The notes: generated by a model from the sequence alone, not told the origin. A stretch of 64,000 nt of DNA from Ignavibacteriota bacterium (GCA_016218085.1 JACREY010000003.1:62001-126000); one strand, 5' to 3'; positions 8,513 through 18,241 are shown, counted from the first letter of the stretch. Translations and numbers: made by a program.

Positions 8513-9175
8513 TCAATCTTTCACGCAACGTATATATAACCCGAAATTTTTATCATAGTTCGGGCGATAGACATCAGGTATGCTGCCTATAACATTTCTG
8601 AACCACACTCTTTCGGAATTAAATTCAGTAGTTGACCAGAACAATGCATTTCTGCCTTTATTACTGAAATATCCGTCGTGTGTGCGGTATCCTCCGGGCA
8701 AAGCACTAAAACCGCTGTTGTTGTTCCCTGCGAAATCTTCATCCCAACCGTTAGTGCTTTTTAGTTTTGTTCCCGCAGTTTCCGCACCGCCAAGAAAATC
8801 AGTTAATTTAGTCCATTCATCATCAGCCGGAACGTGCCAGCCTTCGGGCGCTAAACCGCGAGGGTCGTTTACTGCATACCAGTTATAAATTTTACCGTAA
8901 ACTGTTCCGTTTTCCGTTTGATTTTCATAGTAACACCAGGCACCCGTAGTCGTCTTATCCCACTCATCTTTATCCTGTACCTGCGGAATTTCATCACCAT
9001 TTCTGTAATGCTCTGTCTTTAAATTTTCTGACATCCATTCCTGCTTTCCGATTTTAACAGTTTTATATGAATTCCCGTCTTTATCAACCACCTGCGAAAA
9101 TGAAATAAAAGAAAAAACGAAAACAAATATAAATATCGATGTGAAAAGAGTAAAATTGTTTTTAGGTAAATTCAT
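8513..9175 (-). CDS. FISUMP-domain secreted protein
   Basis: A 220-residue protein of the Fibrobacter succinogenes major paralogous domain family. Visible are a signal peptide or membrane anchor (residues 10-28), the opening DKDGNSYKTVKIGKQEWMSE, the YGKIYNWYAV segment, EGWHVPADDEWTKL, and the closing ALFWSTTE and YIRCVKD strands. These are surface or periplasmic proteins of unknown function, usually in large paralogous sets. The domain accounts for nearly the whole protein, with no sorting domain or lipobox seen. It converges on the carboxylase gene, with the carboxylase terminator between. Confidence 0.88.
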   Translation of the reverse strand: MNLPKNNFTLFTSIFIFVFVFSFISFSQVVDKDGNSYKTVKIGKQEWMSENLKTEHYRNGDEIPQVQDKDEWDKTTTGAWCYYENQTENGTVYGKIYNWYAVNDPRGLAPEGWHVPADDEWTKLTDFLGGAETAGTKLKSTNGWDEDFAGNNNSGFSALPGGYRTHDGYFSNKGRNALFWSTTEFNSERVWFRNVIGSIPDVYRPNYDKNFGLYIRCVKD

Positions 9176-9702
9176 AATATGTTATTATACAGTTAATTAA
9201 TGCGGGTTTCTTTTAAATTTAGAATATTTTTATTTATTAATAAATGCAATTTTTTTTAATCCATGCTTTTTACCGATGGTCCGCCGTTACGAGCAAAGCA
9301 ATACTGCAACAAAATATTAATTTTATTATAGGGTTTGAAAGGCATTGAAAATGTCACCCGCTCTGCGGGTTTGTTATTTGTTTCGTTATATTCTCTATAA
9401 TCCTTTCACCCCTTCGGGGTTGAGAAGCATTACTCCAAACTTCTAAAGGCATTTCTCTGTGTAACTCTGTGTCAATGCTTTATGTTTTTAATGCTTTTCT
9501 CTGTGTAACTCTGTGTCAACGCTTTATGTTTTAATGCTTTTACTTTATAAACTATACAAATCCGCGCTCTATGCGTCCCGAAGAGCGAAGCGACATCGGA
9601 ATTACGAATTTTACGAATCTTACAAATCTTACGAATCAATATATCCATTTAATTTAATACACTAATAAGCTATTTTATATGATAATATATAAATAATACG
9701 AT
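9176..9702. other. 527-base intergenic region with small repeats before alaS
   Basis: I see no gene here. It holds two short GC hairpins (CCCGCTCTGCGGG near 9358 and ACCCCTTCGGGGT near 9408), a two-unit tandem repeat at 9453-9540, a stretch at about 9560-9600 containing TCCCGAAGAGCGAAGCGACA, and repeated TTACGAAT/CTTACAAAT words at 9600-9645. The last 60 bases are nearly pure AT and presumably carry the alaS promoter. Confidence 0.6.
9453..9540. repeat. Two-copy tandem repeat, about 44 bases per unit
   Basis: Each unit starts TTCTCTGTGTAACTCTGTG and ends in GCTTTATG and TTTTAATGCTT. The copies (9453-9496 and 9497-9540) differ by one substitution and one T. The unit itself contains CTCTGTGT twice. 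No coding potential or recognised function. Confidence 0.85.
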
Positions 9703-12435
9703 TTGATACATTCAAAGGAAATAAGAAAACAGTTTCTGGACTTTTTCAAAGGAAAAGGACATACTATTGTACCGTCTTCATCGGTTGTACCGTATGAAGA
9801 CCCGACACTTCTATTTACAAACGCAGGAATGAACCAGTTCAAGGATGTGTTCCTCGAAATCGGCTCGCGTGAATACAAGCGAGCAGCCGATACGCAAAAA
9901 TGCATTCGCGCCGGAGGCAAGCACAATGACCTGGAAGAAGTCGGTATAGACGGATACCACCACACATTTTTCGAAATGCTGGGCAACTGGTCATTCGGAG
10001 ATTATTACAAAAAAGAAGCAATAGGCTGGGCCTGGGAATTGCTTACAAAAGTCTGGAAGCTGCCGAAGGACAAATTATGGGCGACAGTTTACAAATCGGA
10101 CGATGAGGCATTCGAACTCTGGAAAACTGAAACAGACATAGACCATTCGCATATTTTAAGATTCGGAGAGAAAGACAATTTCTGGGAAATGGGCGAAACG
10201 GGTCCTTGCGGTCCCTGTTCCGAAGTACACGTTGACCTGACTGAAAACGGCTGTAAACCCGAAGATGTAAACGCGGGACTCGAAGACGTTATCGAAATAT
10301 GGAATCTTGTTTTCATACAATATAACCGTGATGAAAAAGGCGTGCTCCATCCCCTGCCTAACAAGCACGTAGATACGGGTATGGGATTTGAAAGAATTGT
10401 AAGAGTGCTTAATAACGCAAAATCAAATTACGATACGGATATATTTCAGACAATTATTTCCGATATTTCAAAAATCACAGGCAAGGAATATAAAGGCGAA
10501 AACATTTCTCCCTTCAATGCAATTGCAGACCATATAAGGGCTCTGACATTTGCCATTTGCGACGGGGCAATGCCTTCGAACGAAGGAAGAGGATATGTAT
10601 TGAGAAGGATATTAAGGCGCGCATCCAGACTGGCAAGAAAAATAAATTATACAGAGCCGCTGCTGTTCAGGTTGGTGGATTCGGTTGTTAATAACTTCAG
10701 GGATATTTTCCCTGAGTTAACCGAGAAGCAGGAATTCATTAAGAATGTAATTAAAAGCGAAGAAGAAAGTTTTAATTTAACTCTGGACAGAGGTCTTGAG
10801 CATTTCTATGAAGTATATGATACAATAAAAAACAATAAGGAAAAGATTTTCCCCGGCGAAGATGCATTCAAACTGTATGATACATACGGCTTCCCTCTTG
10901 ATTTGACGCAGGTGATTGTGAGGGAACACGGATTCGAAGTTGATTTGAAGAAATTCGACGAAGAAATGACTAAGCAGAAAGAAAGAGCCAGAGCTGCAAG
11001 AAAAGATGATATAGTGATGGCATCTACGAAGGTATTTGAACTGGATGAAAAAATAAAGAAGCAAAACCCGGAATACAATCCATATGAATTAAAAAAGGAA
11101 GGCGTAAAAACCAGACTGCTTAAGCTTGATAAGATTGCAAATTCTGACATTGAAGTTCTGATTTTAAAAGACAACCCTTTTTATTCAGAAGCCGGCGGGC
11201 AGGTAAGCGATACGGGCAAGCTTTTATTCGACGACGGATACGAACTTGACGTAATCGACAGCCAGAATAATTATTATGTTTATGCAAAGAACATTGACAG
11301 GAAGGCGATTTTTCATAAAGACGTAACAGCAAAAGTAGATTATAAAAGGAGAAGAGCTATTCAAAGAAATCACTCTGCAACGCATCTCCTTCACGAAGCA
11401 TTAAGGCAGGTTCTCGGCAGTCACGTTAAGCAAATGGGCTCGCTGGTTACTAATGATTACCTGCGATTCGATTTTCCACATTTCAAGAAACTTGAAGCGG
11501 AGCAGATAATAGCAATTGAAGATCTGGTTAACGGCAAGATTCAGGAAGCATTGCAGGTGCAGACGCTTGCAGACATATCAATCGAAGAAGCAAACAGGAT
11601 ACCGAACGTAAAAAAATTCTTCGGGGAGAAATACGGAAGCAAGGTAAGAGTCGTAACTATGGATGAGAAATTCAGCATAGAATTCTGCGGCGGCACGCAC
11701 GTTGATAATACAAGCGATATCGGGCTTTTCAAGATTATTAAAGAAGAAAGTATTTCTTCCGGCGTGAGAAGAATTTTCGCAAAAACAGGCGAAGGAATAC
11801 TCGAGCTCCTCGAAGAGAATGTTGGTAAAATTGAATTAATAATATCAGATCTTCCGGAGAAAATTGCAAAGAATTTCCTGATTGCTACCAATGAAATAAG
11901 AAGCGGTATCAGGGAAGCTGATTTCAAGGATATTTCTTTTATTAAATTAATGCTCCAGCACCAGGAAAATATGATTAAATCCCTGAATGAAGTACGTGAA
12001 AAATATATTGAAGAGAAAAAGCAGCTCGAAAAGAAAATGCTGAAACAAAATCTCGGAAAGATTTTTGAAAAGATGGATGAGATGATAAACAACTCCCCTG
12101 TTCACAACGGGCACAGGATTGCGGCATTTAAATTCGATATCGGAAGCACGGATGAATTCAAGGAAATCGGAGATAAGCTCAGGGAAAAAATCCTCGACGG
12201 CATTGGGCTGATTGCTTCCGTGATTAACGGGAAAATAAATCTTGTATGCTCGGTCAGCGATAACCTGATAAAAGAAAAGAATATGAGCGCAGGCAAACTG
12301 ATTTCCACTGTTGCAAAAGAACTTGGCGGAGGAGGAGGCGGAAGACCTCAGCTGGCAACGGCAGGCGGCAAGGATATAGAGAAGATTGATTCAGTTTTAG
12401 AAAAATTTGTTAACGACATTAAAACAACTTTATAA
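9703..12435 (+). CDS. alaS: Alanyl-tRNA synthetase
   Basis: Charges tRNA-Ala. The 910-residue protein spans the class II catalytic core (SKEIRKQFLDFF, then SSSVVPYEDPTLLFTNAGMN), the editing domain with zinc ligands His557 and His561 (HSATHLLH) and Cys662 and His666 (CGGTH), and a C-terminal DHHA1/C-Ala domain containing GGGGGGRPQLATAGGK. The start is TTG at 9703: the frame has a stop at 9694-9696 and no ATG between, and the family N-terminus aligns right at this codon. Followed after three bases by a nucleotidyltransferase gene, so probably co-transcribed. Confidence 0.97.
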   Translation: MIHSKEIRKQFLDFFKGKGHTIVPSSSVVPYEDPTLLFTNAGMNQFKDVFLEIGSREYKRAADTQKCIRAGGKHNDLEEVGIDGYHHTFFEMLGNWSFGDYYKKEAIGWAWELLTKVWKLPKDKLWATVYKSDDEAFELWKTETDIDHSHILRFGEKDNFWEMGETGPCGPCSEVHVDLTENGCKPEDVNAGLEDVIEIWNLVFIQYNRDEKGVLHPLPNKHVDTGMGFERIVRVLNNAKSNYDTDIFQTIISDISKITGKEYKGENISPFNAIADHIRALTFAICDGAMPSNEGRGYVLRRILRRASRLARKINYTEPLLFRLVDSVVNNFRDIFPELTEKQEFIKNVIKSEEESFNLTLDRGLEHFYEVYDTIKNNKEKIFPGEDAFKLYDTYGFPLDLTQVIVREHGFEVDLKKFDEEMTKQKERARAARKDDIVMASTKVFELDEKIKKQNPEYNPYELKKEGVKTRLLKLDKIANSDIEVLILKDNPFYSEAGGQVSDTGKLLFDDGYELDVIDSQNNYYVYAKNIDRKAIFHKDVTAKVDYKRRRAIQRNHSATHLLHEALRQVLGSHVKQMGSLVTNDYLRFDFPHFKKLEAEQIIAIEDLVNGKIQEALQVQTLADISIEEANRIPNVKKFFGEKYGSKVRVVTMDEKFSIEFCGGTHVDNTSDIGLFKIIKEESISSGVRRIFAKTGEGILELLEENVGKIELIISDLPEKIAKNFLIATNEIRSGIREADFKDISFIKLMLQHQENMIKSLNEVREKYIEEKKQLEKKMLKQNLGKIFEKMDEMINNSPVHNGHRIAAFKFDIGSTDEFKEIGDKLREKILDGIGLIASVINGKINLVCSVSDNLIKEKNMSAGKLISTVAKELGGGGGGRPQLATAGGKDIEKIDSVLEKFVNDIKTTL

Positions 12436-12438
12436 CTC

Positions 12439-13431
12439 ATGAAAGTTATTATTCCCGTAGCAGGCAGCGGAACAAGATTAAGACCGCATACTCTGACACA
12501 ACCAAAAGTGCTGATGAATGTAGCCGGACATCCTATGATATATCATATAGTAAACCAGATTATAAAGGATAAAATCGCTTCATCAATCGTAATGATTACC
12601 GGAAACATGGGAGAGCAGATTGAGCAGTACCTTAACAGTACTTTTAAATTCAAATTCGAATTTATTAAGCAGAATAAGCCCCTCGGACTCGGACACGCAA
12701 TACATTGTGCTGAGCCTGCTTTTTCCAAAGATGAAGAAGTATTAATAATTCTCGGCGATACGCTTTTTGATGTTGATTTGAAGAAAATGTGCAGGAACAA
12801 GCTTTCCGTAATTGGAGTAAAAAAAGTCGAAGACCCGAGAAGATTCGGAGTAATCGAAAAAAATAAAAAGGGATTAATAACACGTTTCGTGGAAAAGCCT
12901 GCGACACAAAAGGTTTCACCTTCCAATGATGCAATCGTAGGATTATATTATTTGAAAAGTTCAATATCGCTTTTCAAGTCTCTTGATAATATTATAAAGA
13001 AAGATATAAAGAGCAAAGGAGAATACCAGCTAACCGATGCACTCGAAGATATGATTAAGAATAAGATTCGGATGACTACATATACTGTTGACGGGTGGCT
13101 TGACTGCGGTAAACCAGAAACACTTTTGGAAACAAATTCATACCTGCTGAACAAGCAAAAAAAGAATTATAAAATCCCCGGCTCGATAATCAAACCTCCC
13201 GTTTTCATTGGAAAAAATACTGAAATCGATGAATGCATTATCGGGAGTAATGTAACAATCGGTGACAACTGCATCATAAAAAACTGCATCATAGAAAATT
13301 CCATTATCGATTCGAATAACACAATTGAGAATGTTATGTTAAAGGACACGATAATGGGCAAGAACTGCAAGGTAATACAGAAAAAAATGACCTACAATTT
13401 AGGCGAGTACTCGGAAAAAATTCAGCAATAG
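12439..13431 (+). CDS. Sugar-phosphate nucleotidyltransferase with C-terminal beta-helix
   Basis: Makes a nucleotide sugar from NTP and sugar-1-phosphate. The 330 residues begin with the nucleotide-binding motif PVAGSGTRLRPHTLTQPK, followed by LGDTLFDVD (metal-binding Asp) and FVEKP. The last 80 residues are isoleucine-rich hexapeptides such as IIGSNVTIGDN and IENSIIDSN, a left-handed beta-helix. The family covers glucose-1-phosphate thymidylyltransferases and mannose-1-phosphate guanylyltransferase-like enzymes; the exact sugar and base cannot be assigned. It starts three bases after the alaS stop and ends five bases from a convergent gene. Confidence 0.88.
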   Translation: MKVIIPVAGSGTRLRPHTLTQPKVLMNVAGHPMIYHIVNQIIKDKIASSIVMITGNMGEQIEQYLNSTFKFKFEFIKQNKPLGLGHAIHCAEPAFSKDEEVLIILGDTLFDVDLKKMCRNKLSVIGVKKVEDPRRFGVIEKNKKGLITRFVEKPATQKVSPSNDAIVGLYYLKSSISLFKSLDNIIKKDIKSKGEYQLTDALEDMIKNKIRMTTYTVDGWLDCGKPETLLETNSYLLNKQKKNYKIPGSIIKPPVFIGKNTEIDECIIGSNVTIGDNCIIKNCIIENSIIDSNNTIENVMLKDTIMGKNCKVIQKKMTYNLGEYSEKIQQ

Positions 13432-13436
13432 AATAC

Positions 13437-13919
13437 TTACTTTTTCATTTTTTCAAAAGCTTCGATATTCTGAATATTTTGTTTTTCAAGCGGAGTAAGC
13501 AGCTTATCCACGTTTTGATTTTTTGCAGAATACCATTTCAGTTTTGAAAAATGGTCTTTCATTTCCTTGTCGCTGAAAATAAATCCATGTCTTGCAAGGA
13601 TTTCATTTTTCATTATTTTCAGTTCGTTGTCGGAAAGTCCTTTTAAATCCTCATCCTTTATTTCCTTTGAGGAGGTGAAAGGGTATTTCCCTGGATACTT
13701 TCCGTTTTTATTATATTCTTCTACTGCTTTGTCATAATCATCTTTTGCTTTTTTCAGCTCTCCATCCTTCAGTTTAGCAAGACTGTCAAGACTGCTTTTC
13801 TGCATCTGCAGTTTCGCTTCCTGGTCTTTCAGTTCCCGGGTAAGTTGCTTTATCTGGTCGTCCTTGTTATTGCAGGAAAAAAACACAGTGCAAAGCAGTA
13901 TCGCTATAAGAATTCTCAT
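13437..13919 (-). CDS. YARHG-domain lipoprotein
   Basis: A 160-residue protein with a lipoprotein signal (lipobox FFSC, Cys16), a charged coiled-coil segment at about 22-75, and a YARHG domain over roughly 95-158 showing LKIMKNEILARHGFIFSD and LKWYSAKN. YARHG domains occur in extracellular or cell-wall-associated proteins, with unknown function. The coiled coil suggests it projects or oligomerises from the membrane. Converges on the nucleotidyltransferase with only five bases between stops and no terminator visible there. Confidence 0.86.
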   Translation of the reverse strand: MRILIAILLCTVFFSCNNKDDQIKQLTRELKDQEAKLQMQKSSLDSLAKLKDGELKKAKDDYDKAVEEYNKNGKYPGKYPFTSSKEIKDEDLKGLSDNELKIMKNEILARHGFIFSDKEMKDHFSKLKWYSAKNQNVDKLLTPLEKQNIQNIEAFEKMKK

Positions 13920-13982
13920 ATCAATAATTTTAATTTATTTTAATTTATGCAATCGGAAGAATATTAGAAATGAAAAAATAAT

Positions 13983-14007
13983 ATGCTGCCGCTTTGTGCG
14001 GCAGCAT
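13983..14007 (-). terminator. Terminator of the outer-membrane protein gene
   Basis: ATGCTGCCGC and GCGGCAGCAT make a perfect 10-bp stem with a 5-base loop, 14 bases past the stop of the 14021-15604 gene. On the minus strand a T-rich stretch (ATTATTTTTTC) follows. Confidence 0.85.
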
Positions 14008-14020
14008 AATAAGTAATAAA

Positions 14021-15604
14021 TTATTTAGCAGGATTTAATGCGTTGAAATTATAAGAGGCCGAAATCACACCGAACATTTCCTTATCATCCTGTCCGCTTA
14101 GCAGATTAACGCCCTTCTGGAAGAATTTTTCACCGATTAATCCATCAATGCTGAACCTGTTAAAATGGAATCCGAGACCGAGCGATATTGTCTGCACCGG
14201 GTCTGACGGGTTCTGGTCGTTGATAATCATATTTGGATTATTGGATGTAACCACGCTCTGTGTATAGTTTCCCGGAGGAACAGAGCTTAACTTAACAACA
14301 GATGTAGTAGTAGTGTTTGTACCGTCTGTTTTGTCATTGATAATAGCTCTTGAATACCCCAGTCTTGCAGTCATCCAGTCCGTAAATTTCCATTCAAGCC
14401 CAAGGTTGACTTTGGGAAGAATCAGGCTTGTTTTTTTATATTCAATTTTATTATTCGTTGTAGTCCTGAGAGTATCGCCGCCCGGAGGCTGAATTCCGTT
14501 GCCGGAATATTCCGTGTGAGTGAAATTTGAATTATATGTATATGAATTATACCCGACTGAAAGTCCGAGTCCGAGCAATCCGCTTTCGAAAACTGGCATA
14601 TTTATACCGACACCTCCGTTCAGGTTGAAATACCTGTATTCATCCTCATATACATTAGTTGATGCATAGCCTTTAATCGGAAGAGTATCGTTTGCCGAAT
14701 TCACAGGTGTATATTTCGGTTTCCAGTTGAAGAATCCGAAATTTACATACGGGACCAGCGAAATTTTATTTGGCTTGTTTACCATCACCATACCCCTGAA
14801 AAATCCGTTGAACTCAAGCGCTCCGTCGTTTTCCACATCCAGCGCTACCCTGTGATTTGTAACAGAGACAGTTGTATCTGCCATTGTTCTTCTGTAAAAG
14901 ACATTTACGCCGACAGTATCCGCGCTGCTTGAATATTTCATTTTATTCAGTCTGATATCCAGATTTCCCTCAAACCAACCGTCATTAAAATTCATAAGAC
15001 TCCCAAGAGTGAAGCCAATAATGGATGATTTCTTTTCCATTTCATAAGTTGTATTTATGCTTGTTCTTTTCAGAACGATAGGACCGGGAGCGCTGGTATC
15101 GAAATCCCTTATGAAAGAGCCCGGGAGTGTGCTGTCCGTTGATTTCTGTGCATAGTAGAAGCTTCCCGACAGGATGAATTTACCGTTATTCGGAGTGAAA
15201 CCAAAGAACAGTTTGATTGGCACAATCGGATTATCCATACCGAGGGTTCTCATACCCCAGGGACCTGACACAAAAAATACGCTGTCGAATATTCTGCCTT
15301 CATTTTTATTAAAGACAAATCCCCCGAATAATTTAGGACCAAGCCCGAAGCTCACTCCTGCGTACTGGTTTTTCAGCTTGTAAAGACTCGCATCGGTAAG
15401 GTCTGCCCTGCCGATATCGCCGAATATATAATTCCTGAACATATGTCCCCAAGCAGGATTCCTGTTTATATCATAAGCAGGATCTGTCATAAACGGGTTA
15501 AAGCCGAGAGCTTCATATCTGCCGGTTCCGCCGGGTATTGACTGTGAAAACACAACAGATGTGGAGATAAGAATCAGAGAAAGAAGCAGTAACTTTTTTA
15601 TCAT
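14021..15604 (-). CDS. Predicted outer-membrane beta-barrel protein
   Basis: A 527-residue protein with a signal peptide (residues 1-20, ending VVFSQ) and a mature sequence of alternating hydrophobic/polar strands rich in Gly, Tyr, Phe and Asn. Examples are YAGVSFGLGPKLFGGFVF near the N-terminus and VISASYNFNALNP at the end, a terminal strand typical of a barrel. It looks like a porin or transport barrel, but I do not recognise a named family. The phrase ALGFNPFMTDPAYDINRNPAW near residues 31-51 resembles the start of PorV/PorU-type or similar barrels. Preceded by a clear Shine-Dalgarno site and followed by a strong terminator, so it is a single-gene unit. Confidence 0.72.
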   Translation of the reverse strand: MIKKLLLLSLILISTSVVFSQSIPGGTGRYEALGFNPFMTDPAYDINRNPAWGHMFRNYIFGDIGRADLTDASLYKLKNQYAGVSFGLGPKLFGGFVFNKNEGRIFDSVFFVSGPWGMRTLGMDNPIVPIKLFFGFTPNNGKFILSGSFYYAQKSTDSTLPGSFIRDFDTSAPGPIVLKRTSINTTYEMEKKSSIIGFTLGSLMNFNDGWFEGNLDIRLNKMKYSSSADTVGVNVFYRRTMADTTVSVTNHRVALDVENDGALEFNGFFRGMVMVNKPNKISLVPYVNFGFFNWKPKYTPVNSANDTLPIKGYASTNVYEDEYRYFNLNGGVGINMPVFESGLLGLGLSVGYNSYTYNSNFTHTEYSGNGIQPPGGDTLRTTTNNKIEYKKTSLILPKVNLGLEWKFTDWMTARLGYSRAIINDKTDGTNTTTTSVVKLSSVPPGNYTQSVVTSNNPNMIINDQNPSDPVQTISLGLGFHFNRFSIDGLIGEKFFQKGVNLLSGQDDKEMFGVISASYNFNALNPAK

Positions 15605-15608
15605 AAAA

Positions 15609-15613
15609 CCTCC
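15609..15613 (-). promoter_or_regulatory. Shine-Dalgarno site of the outer-membrane protein gene
   Basis: GGAGG lies four bases before the ATG (GGAGGTTTTATG). Most genes in this window show no such site, so this one may mark strong translation. Confidence 0.7.
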
Positions 15614-15705
15614 GTATCACATTAAATTTGAAATAATTTTATAAAATAAAATATTAAAGTAAAATATTAGATTTTTATTTATTTAGCAATTCAATAAATA
15701 TACAT

Positions 15706-16065
15706 TTACTCCAGTCTTTCCTTATTGCTTCCTATCCAACCGAGGAGACCTTGCTGAACGGATGCGCGAAGACCAGACCACGGATATTTTTTTGCAGAAG
15801 AGTTCTGCTCGCCTCCAATCATAATGTACAAATTATTTTTATTTGTAATATTTACCGTCAGAATATACCTTTCCATTTTCGGAGAAATGCCGAGGTCATC
15901 CTGAAGCTGAACGAATATAATATCATCTTCCGATGAAGCATAGATATTGAAGTACTTCCAATTGCGGGGTGAATCATCTCCCGATGGTGATTTAGCGCAT
16001 CCGGTAATAAAAATTAAAACGACAAAAGTAATAATAATTGATGTAATGAATTTTTTACTTGTCAT
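15706..16065 (-). CDS. Small predicted lipoprotein
   Basis: A 119-residue protein with a long N-terminal hydrophobic signal (residues 7-22) and lipobox ITGC (Cys23). The mature part contains WKYFNIYASSEDDIIFVQ and ends near SVQQGLLGWIGSNKERLE. No family recognised. It lies 20 bases downstream of the BatA-like gene on the same strand and is probably co-transcribed with it, which hints at an envelope role but no more. Confidence 0.7.
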   Translation of the reverse strand: MTSKKFITSIIITFVVLIFITGCAKSPSGDDSPRNWKYFNIYASSEDDIIFVQLQDDLGISPKMERYILTVNITNKNNLYIMIGGEQNSSAKKYPWSGLRASVQQGLLGWIGSNKERLE

Positions 16066-16085
16066 ATTTATGATATTTTATAATT

Positions 16086-18152
16086 CTAAATTTTTTCAAG
16101 CTTTTTTGCATAAGCCATTTCGAGAATAATAAAAATCAGTGCCAGTACTGCAAAGTATTTCCATAATTCCTTTCCTTCGCGGGCTTTTACCACTACTGAA
16201 TTCACTTCAGCGGCATCGGAAATGTATTCTAAGCTGTTGATTTTATATTTACCGAAAAAATCCTTTATTTCTTTAACATCGGACTTTCTTAAGGCACTTT
16301 CGAGAGTATCCCTGTTAAGGGCAAAGAAAAGATTTTGATTAAGCGAAGAATCGAAGACACCGTAAATCCCCTGTTCGCTGAATTTTTCGGAATACGGCAC
16401 GGAAAATAATTTATTTTTCCCGAGAGTCACAATGTTATTTCTGCCTGCAATATTATTGTCGTTTTTATAAACACCGTTTCCGAGATAATGTATGCTTCTG
16501 CTTATTATCAGCGGGAAAAGACTTTTTTTCGGGAAATCCGACATTTCCTCATCTGCCGAAACAGCACATAAGATCAGTCTGCCTTCGCCGTAATCCGATT
16601 CTGCGAGAAAAATATTTCCTCCGGGAAGAGTCATAAGCGATTTTGTATTACTGCCCGGCACGATTTCATATAAAAAATTAATCCCTGGCGATTCGACAAA
16701 AAATTTTTCGCTTGTGACGGATAGTTCTTCATTCCTGAATGCACCGTAGAACAGAGGATGCTCGAAATCAATTCTGTCGAATTTATTTTCCAATGATGTA
16801 TCGGGTGTTATGCGGGAAATATTCCCAAGTCTGAAGGAATTTATCCTGCTTAAAAAAGAATTGATGCTTTCCGTATTCATATTTTTCCCCGGGAAAAGAA
16901 TCACTCCTCCTCCGTTTTTGATATATTCAGATAAAATTTCGGATTCACTTTCGGAAAAATTATTTTTGCCCGAGATAATAAGCATATCAGAGCTTCTTAC
17001 TTGTTCATTTATATTACCGTATGAATTAAGATAATATGTTTTATTTCCTGTGCCGCTCAGTTTTTCAGCAGATTCCACTGCAAGCTTAACATACCTGAAT
17101 GCGATTTCATTGTCACCGATTAGACCTGCATTTATTTTTTCGGGAATATACAGAGAGAAGAAATATTTATTATCCTGCAAAATTTCGTCCTCGAAGAAAT
17201 CCGGCTGAAGCAGCTCAACATAACCCGATATACTGCCTTTTCGCAAGGGCCTGAATGAAAGGCTGACATCTTTTCTTTCTCCGGATGCAATATCGATAAC
17301 AGTTTCGGCGGCTTTCTTATCATCAATAAAAAGGTTAATCTGCTTATTAAGGCAGTTGAAATTGTTATGATTCTTTACTGCCACAGATATTTTTATTTCT
17401 TTATTCAATTCCGGGATGCGGGATTTCACTTCGGCTTTTTCTATTGAAATGTTATTTGCAGTTCTTTTGCCAATATCAATATTATAAAACCGGATATTCT
17501 TACCGTTATCTTCAAATAATTTTTCGCTCTTGCTTTCAGATTTGTAATTTGTTTTCTGGTTATCGCTCAGAATGAAAACCTCATAAAGGGGGAAATTATT
17601 TTTCCCGATAATCTCTTTTACATATTTCATCAAACCCGAAGCATCAAACCTGACCGAAGTCAGTTCAAGCTTGCTGACAGAATCCAACAAGCTTTGAGCA
17701 TCTTTCAGCTCGTCTTTTTCAAAGCTTTTAAGGTGAGAAGAAGTTATCAGAAACAGCTTATCACCGGAATTATAAAGCGACAGAATATTTTTTAAAGAGT
17801 TCTTTGCCTGCTCGTAACTGCTTCCCTTATCATCTTTTATGCTCATGCTGAAAGAATTATCAAGTAAAAATATTCCGCATTTCCTGATATCAGGATTATT
17901 CCCTGCAAGATATCCTTTATATACAGGATTTGAGAATGCAAGAACAATAAAAACTATTATACAGATGCGTAGGATTAAAAGCAGAATCTGCTTGATACGT
18001 ATTCTACGCAGTTTTGACTTCTGGATTTCCTTCAGGAACATGAGCGTCGAAAATTCCATTTTCCTTACCTTTTGCAGGTTAAAAAGATGAAGGAGAATAG
18101 GAATTGCAACTGCAAAAAGCCCGAAAAGTAAATATGGATTAATAAAAGTCAA
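16086..18152 (-). CDS. BatA-like membrane protein with von Willebrand A domain
   Basis: A 688-residue membrane protein. The start MTFINPYLLFGLFAVAIPIL matches the N-terminal domain of aerotolerance (Bat) proteins; a second membrane segment lies at about 57-76, followed by a VWA-like domain with metal-site motif DNSFSMS near residue 98. A long beta-rich periplasmic portion follows, then a final membrane helix near 668-684. In Bacteroidota such proteins often accompany moxR and further bat genes; none is next to it here. The role is unproven, with envelope stress or protein assembly suggested in the literature. Divergent from thiN. Confidence 0.85.
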   Translation of the reverse strand: MTFINPYLLFGLFAVAIPILLHLFNLQKVRKMEFSTLMFLKEIQKSKLRRIRIKQILLLILRICIIVFIVLAFSNPVYKGYLAGNNPDIRKCGIFLLDNSFSMSIKDDKGSSYEQAKNSLKNILSLYNSGDKLFLITSSHLKSFEKDELKDAQSLLDSVSKLELTSVRFDASGLMKYVKEIIGKNNFPLYEVFILSDNQKTNYKSESKSEKLFEDNGKNIRFYNIDIGKRTANNISIEKAEVKSRIPELNKEIKISVAVKNHNNFNCLNKQINLFIDDKKAAETVIDIASGERKDVSLSFRPLRKGSISGYVELLQPDFFEDEILQDNKYFFSLYIPEKINAGLIGDNEIAFRYVKLAVESAEKLSGTGNKTYYLNSYGNINEQVRSSDMLIISGKNNFSESESEILSEYIKNGGGVILFPGKNMNTESINSFLSRINSFRLGNISRITPDTSLENKFDRIDFEHPLFYGAFRNEELSVTSEKFFVESPGINFLYEIVPGSNTKSLMTLPGGNIFLAESDYGEGRLILCAVSADEEMSDFPKKSLFPLIISRSIHYLGNGVYKNDNNIAGRNNIVTLGKNKLFSVPYSEKFSEQGIYGVFDSSLNQNLFFALNRDTLESALRKSDVKEIKDFFGKYKINSLEYISDAAEVNSVVVKAREGKELWKYFAVLALIFIILEMAYAKKLEKI

Positions 18153-18241
18153 TTAGCGCTTTATAAATTGTTTTTACCGTTTAAAGGTTTTATTTTAATC
18201 AGTTATATATTAAAATTCTATGTAAAACGGACTACAAATAA

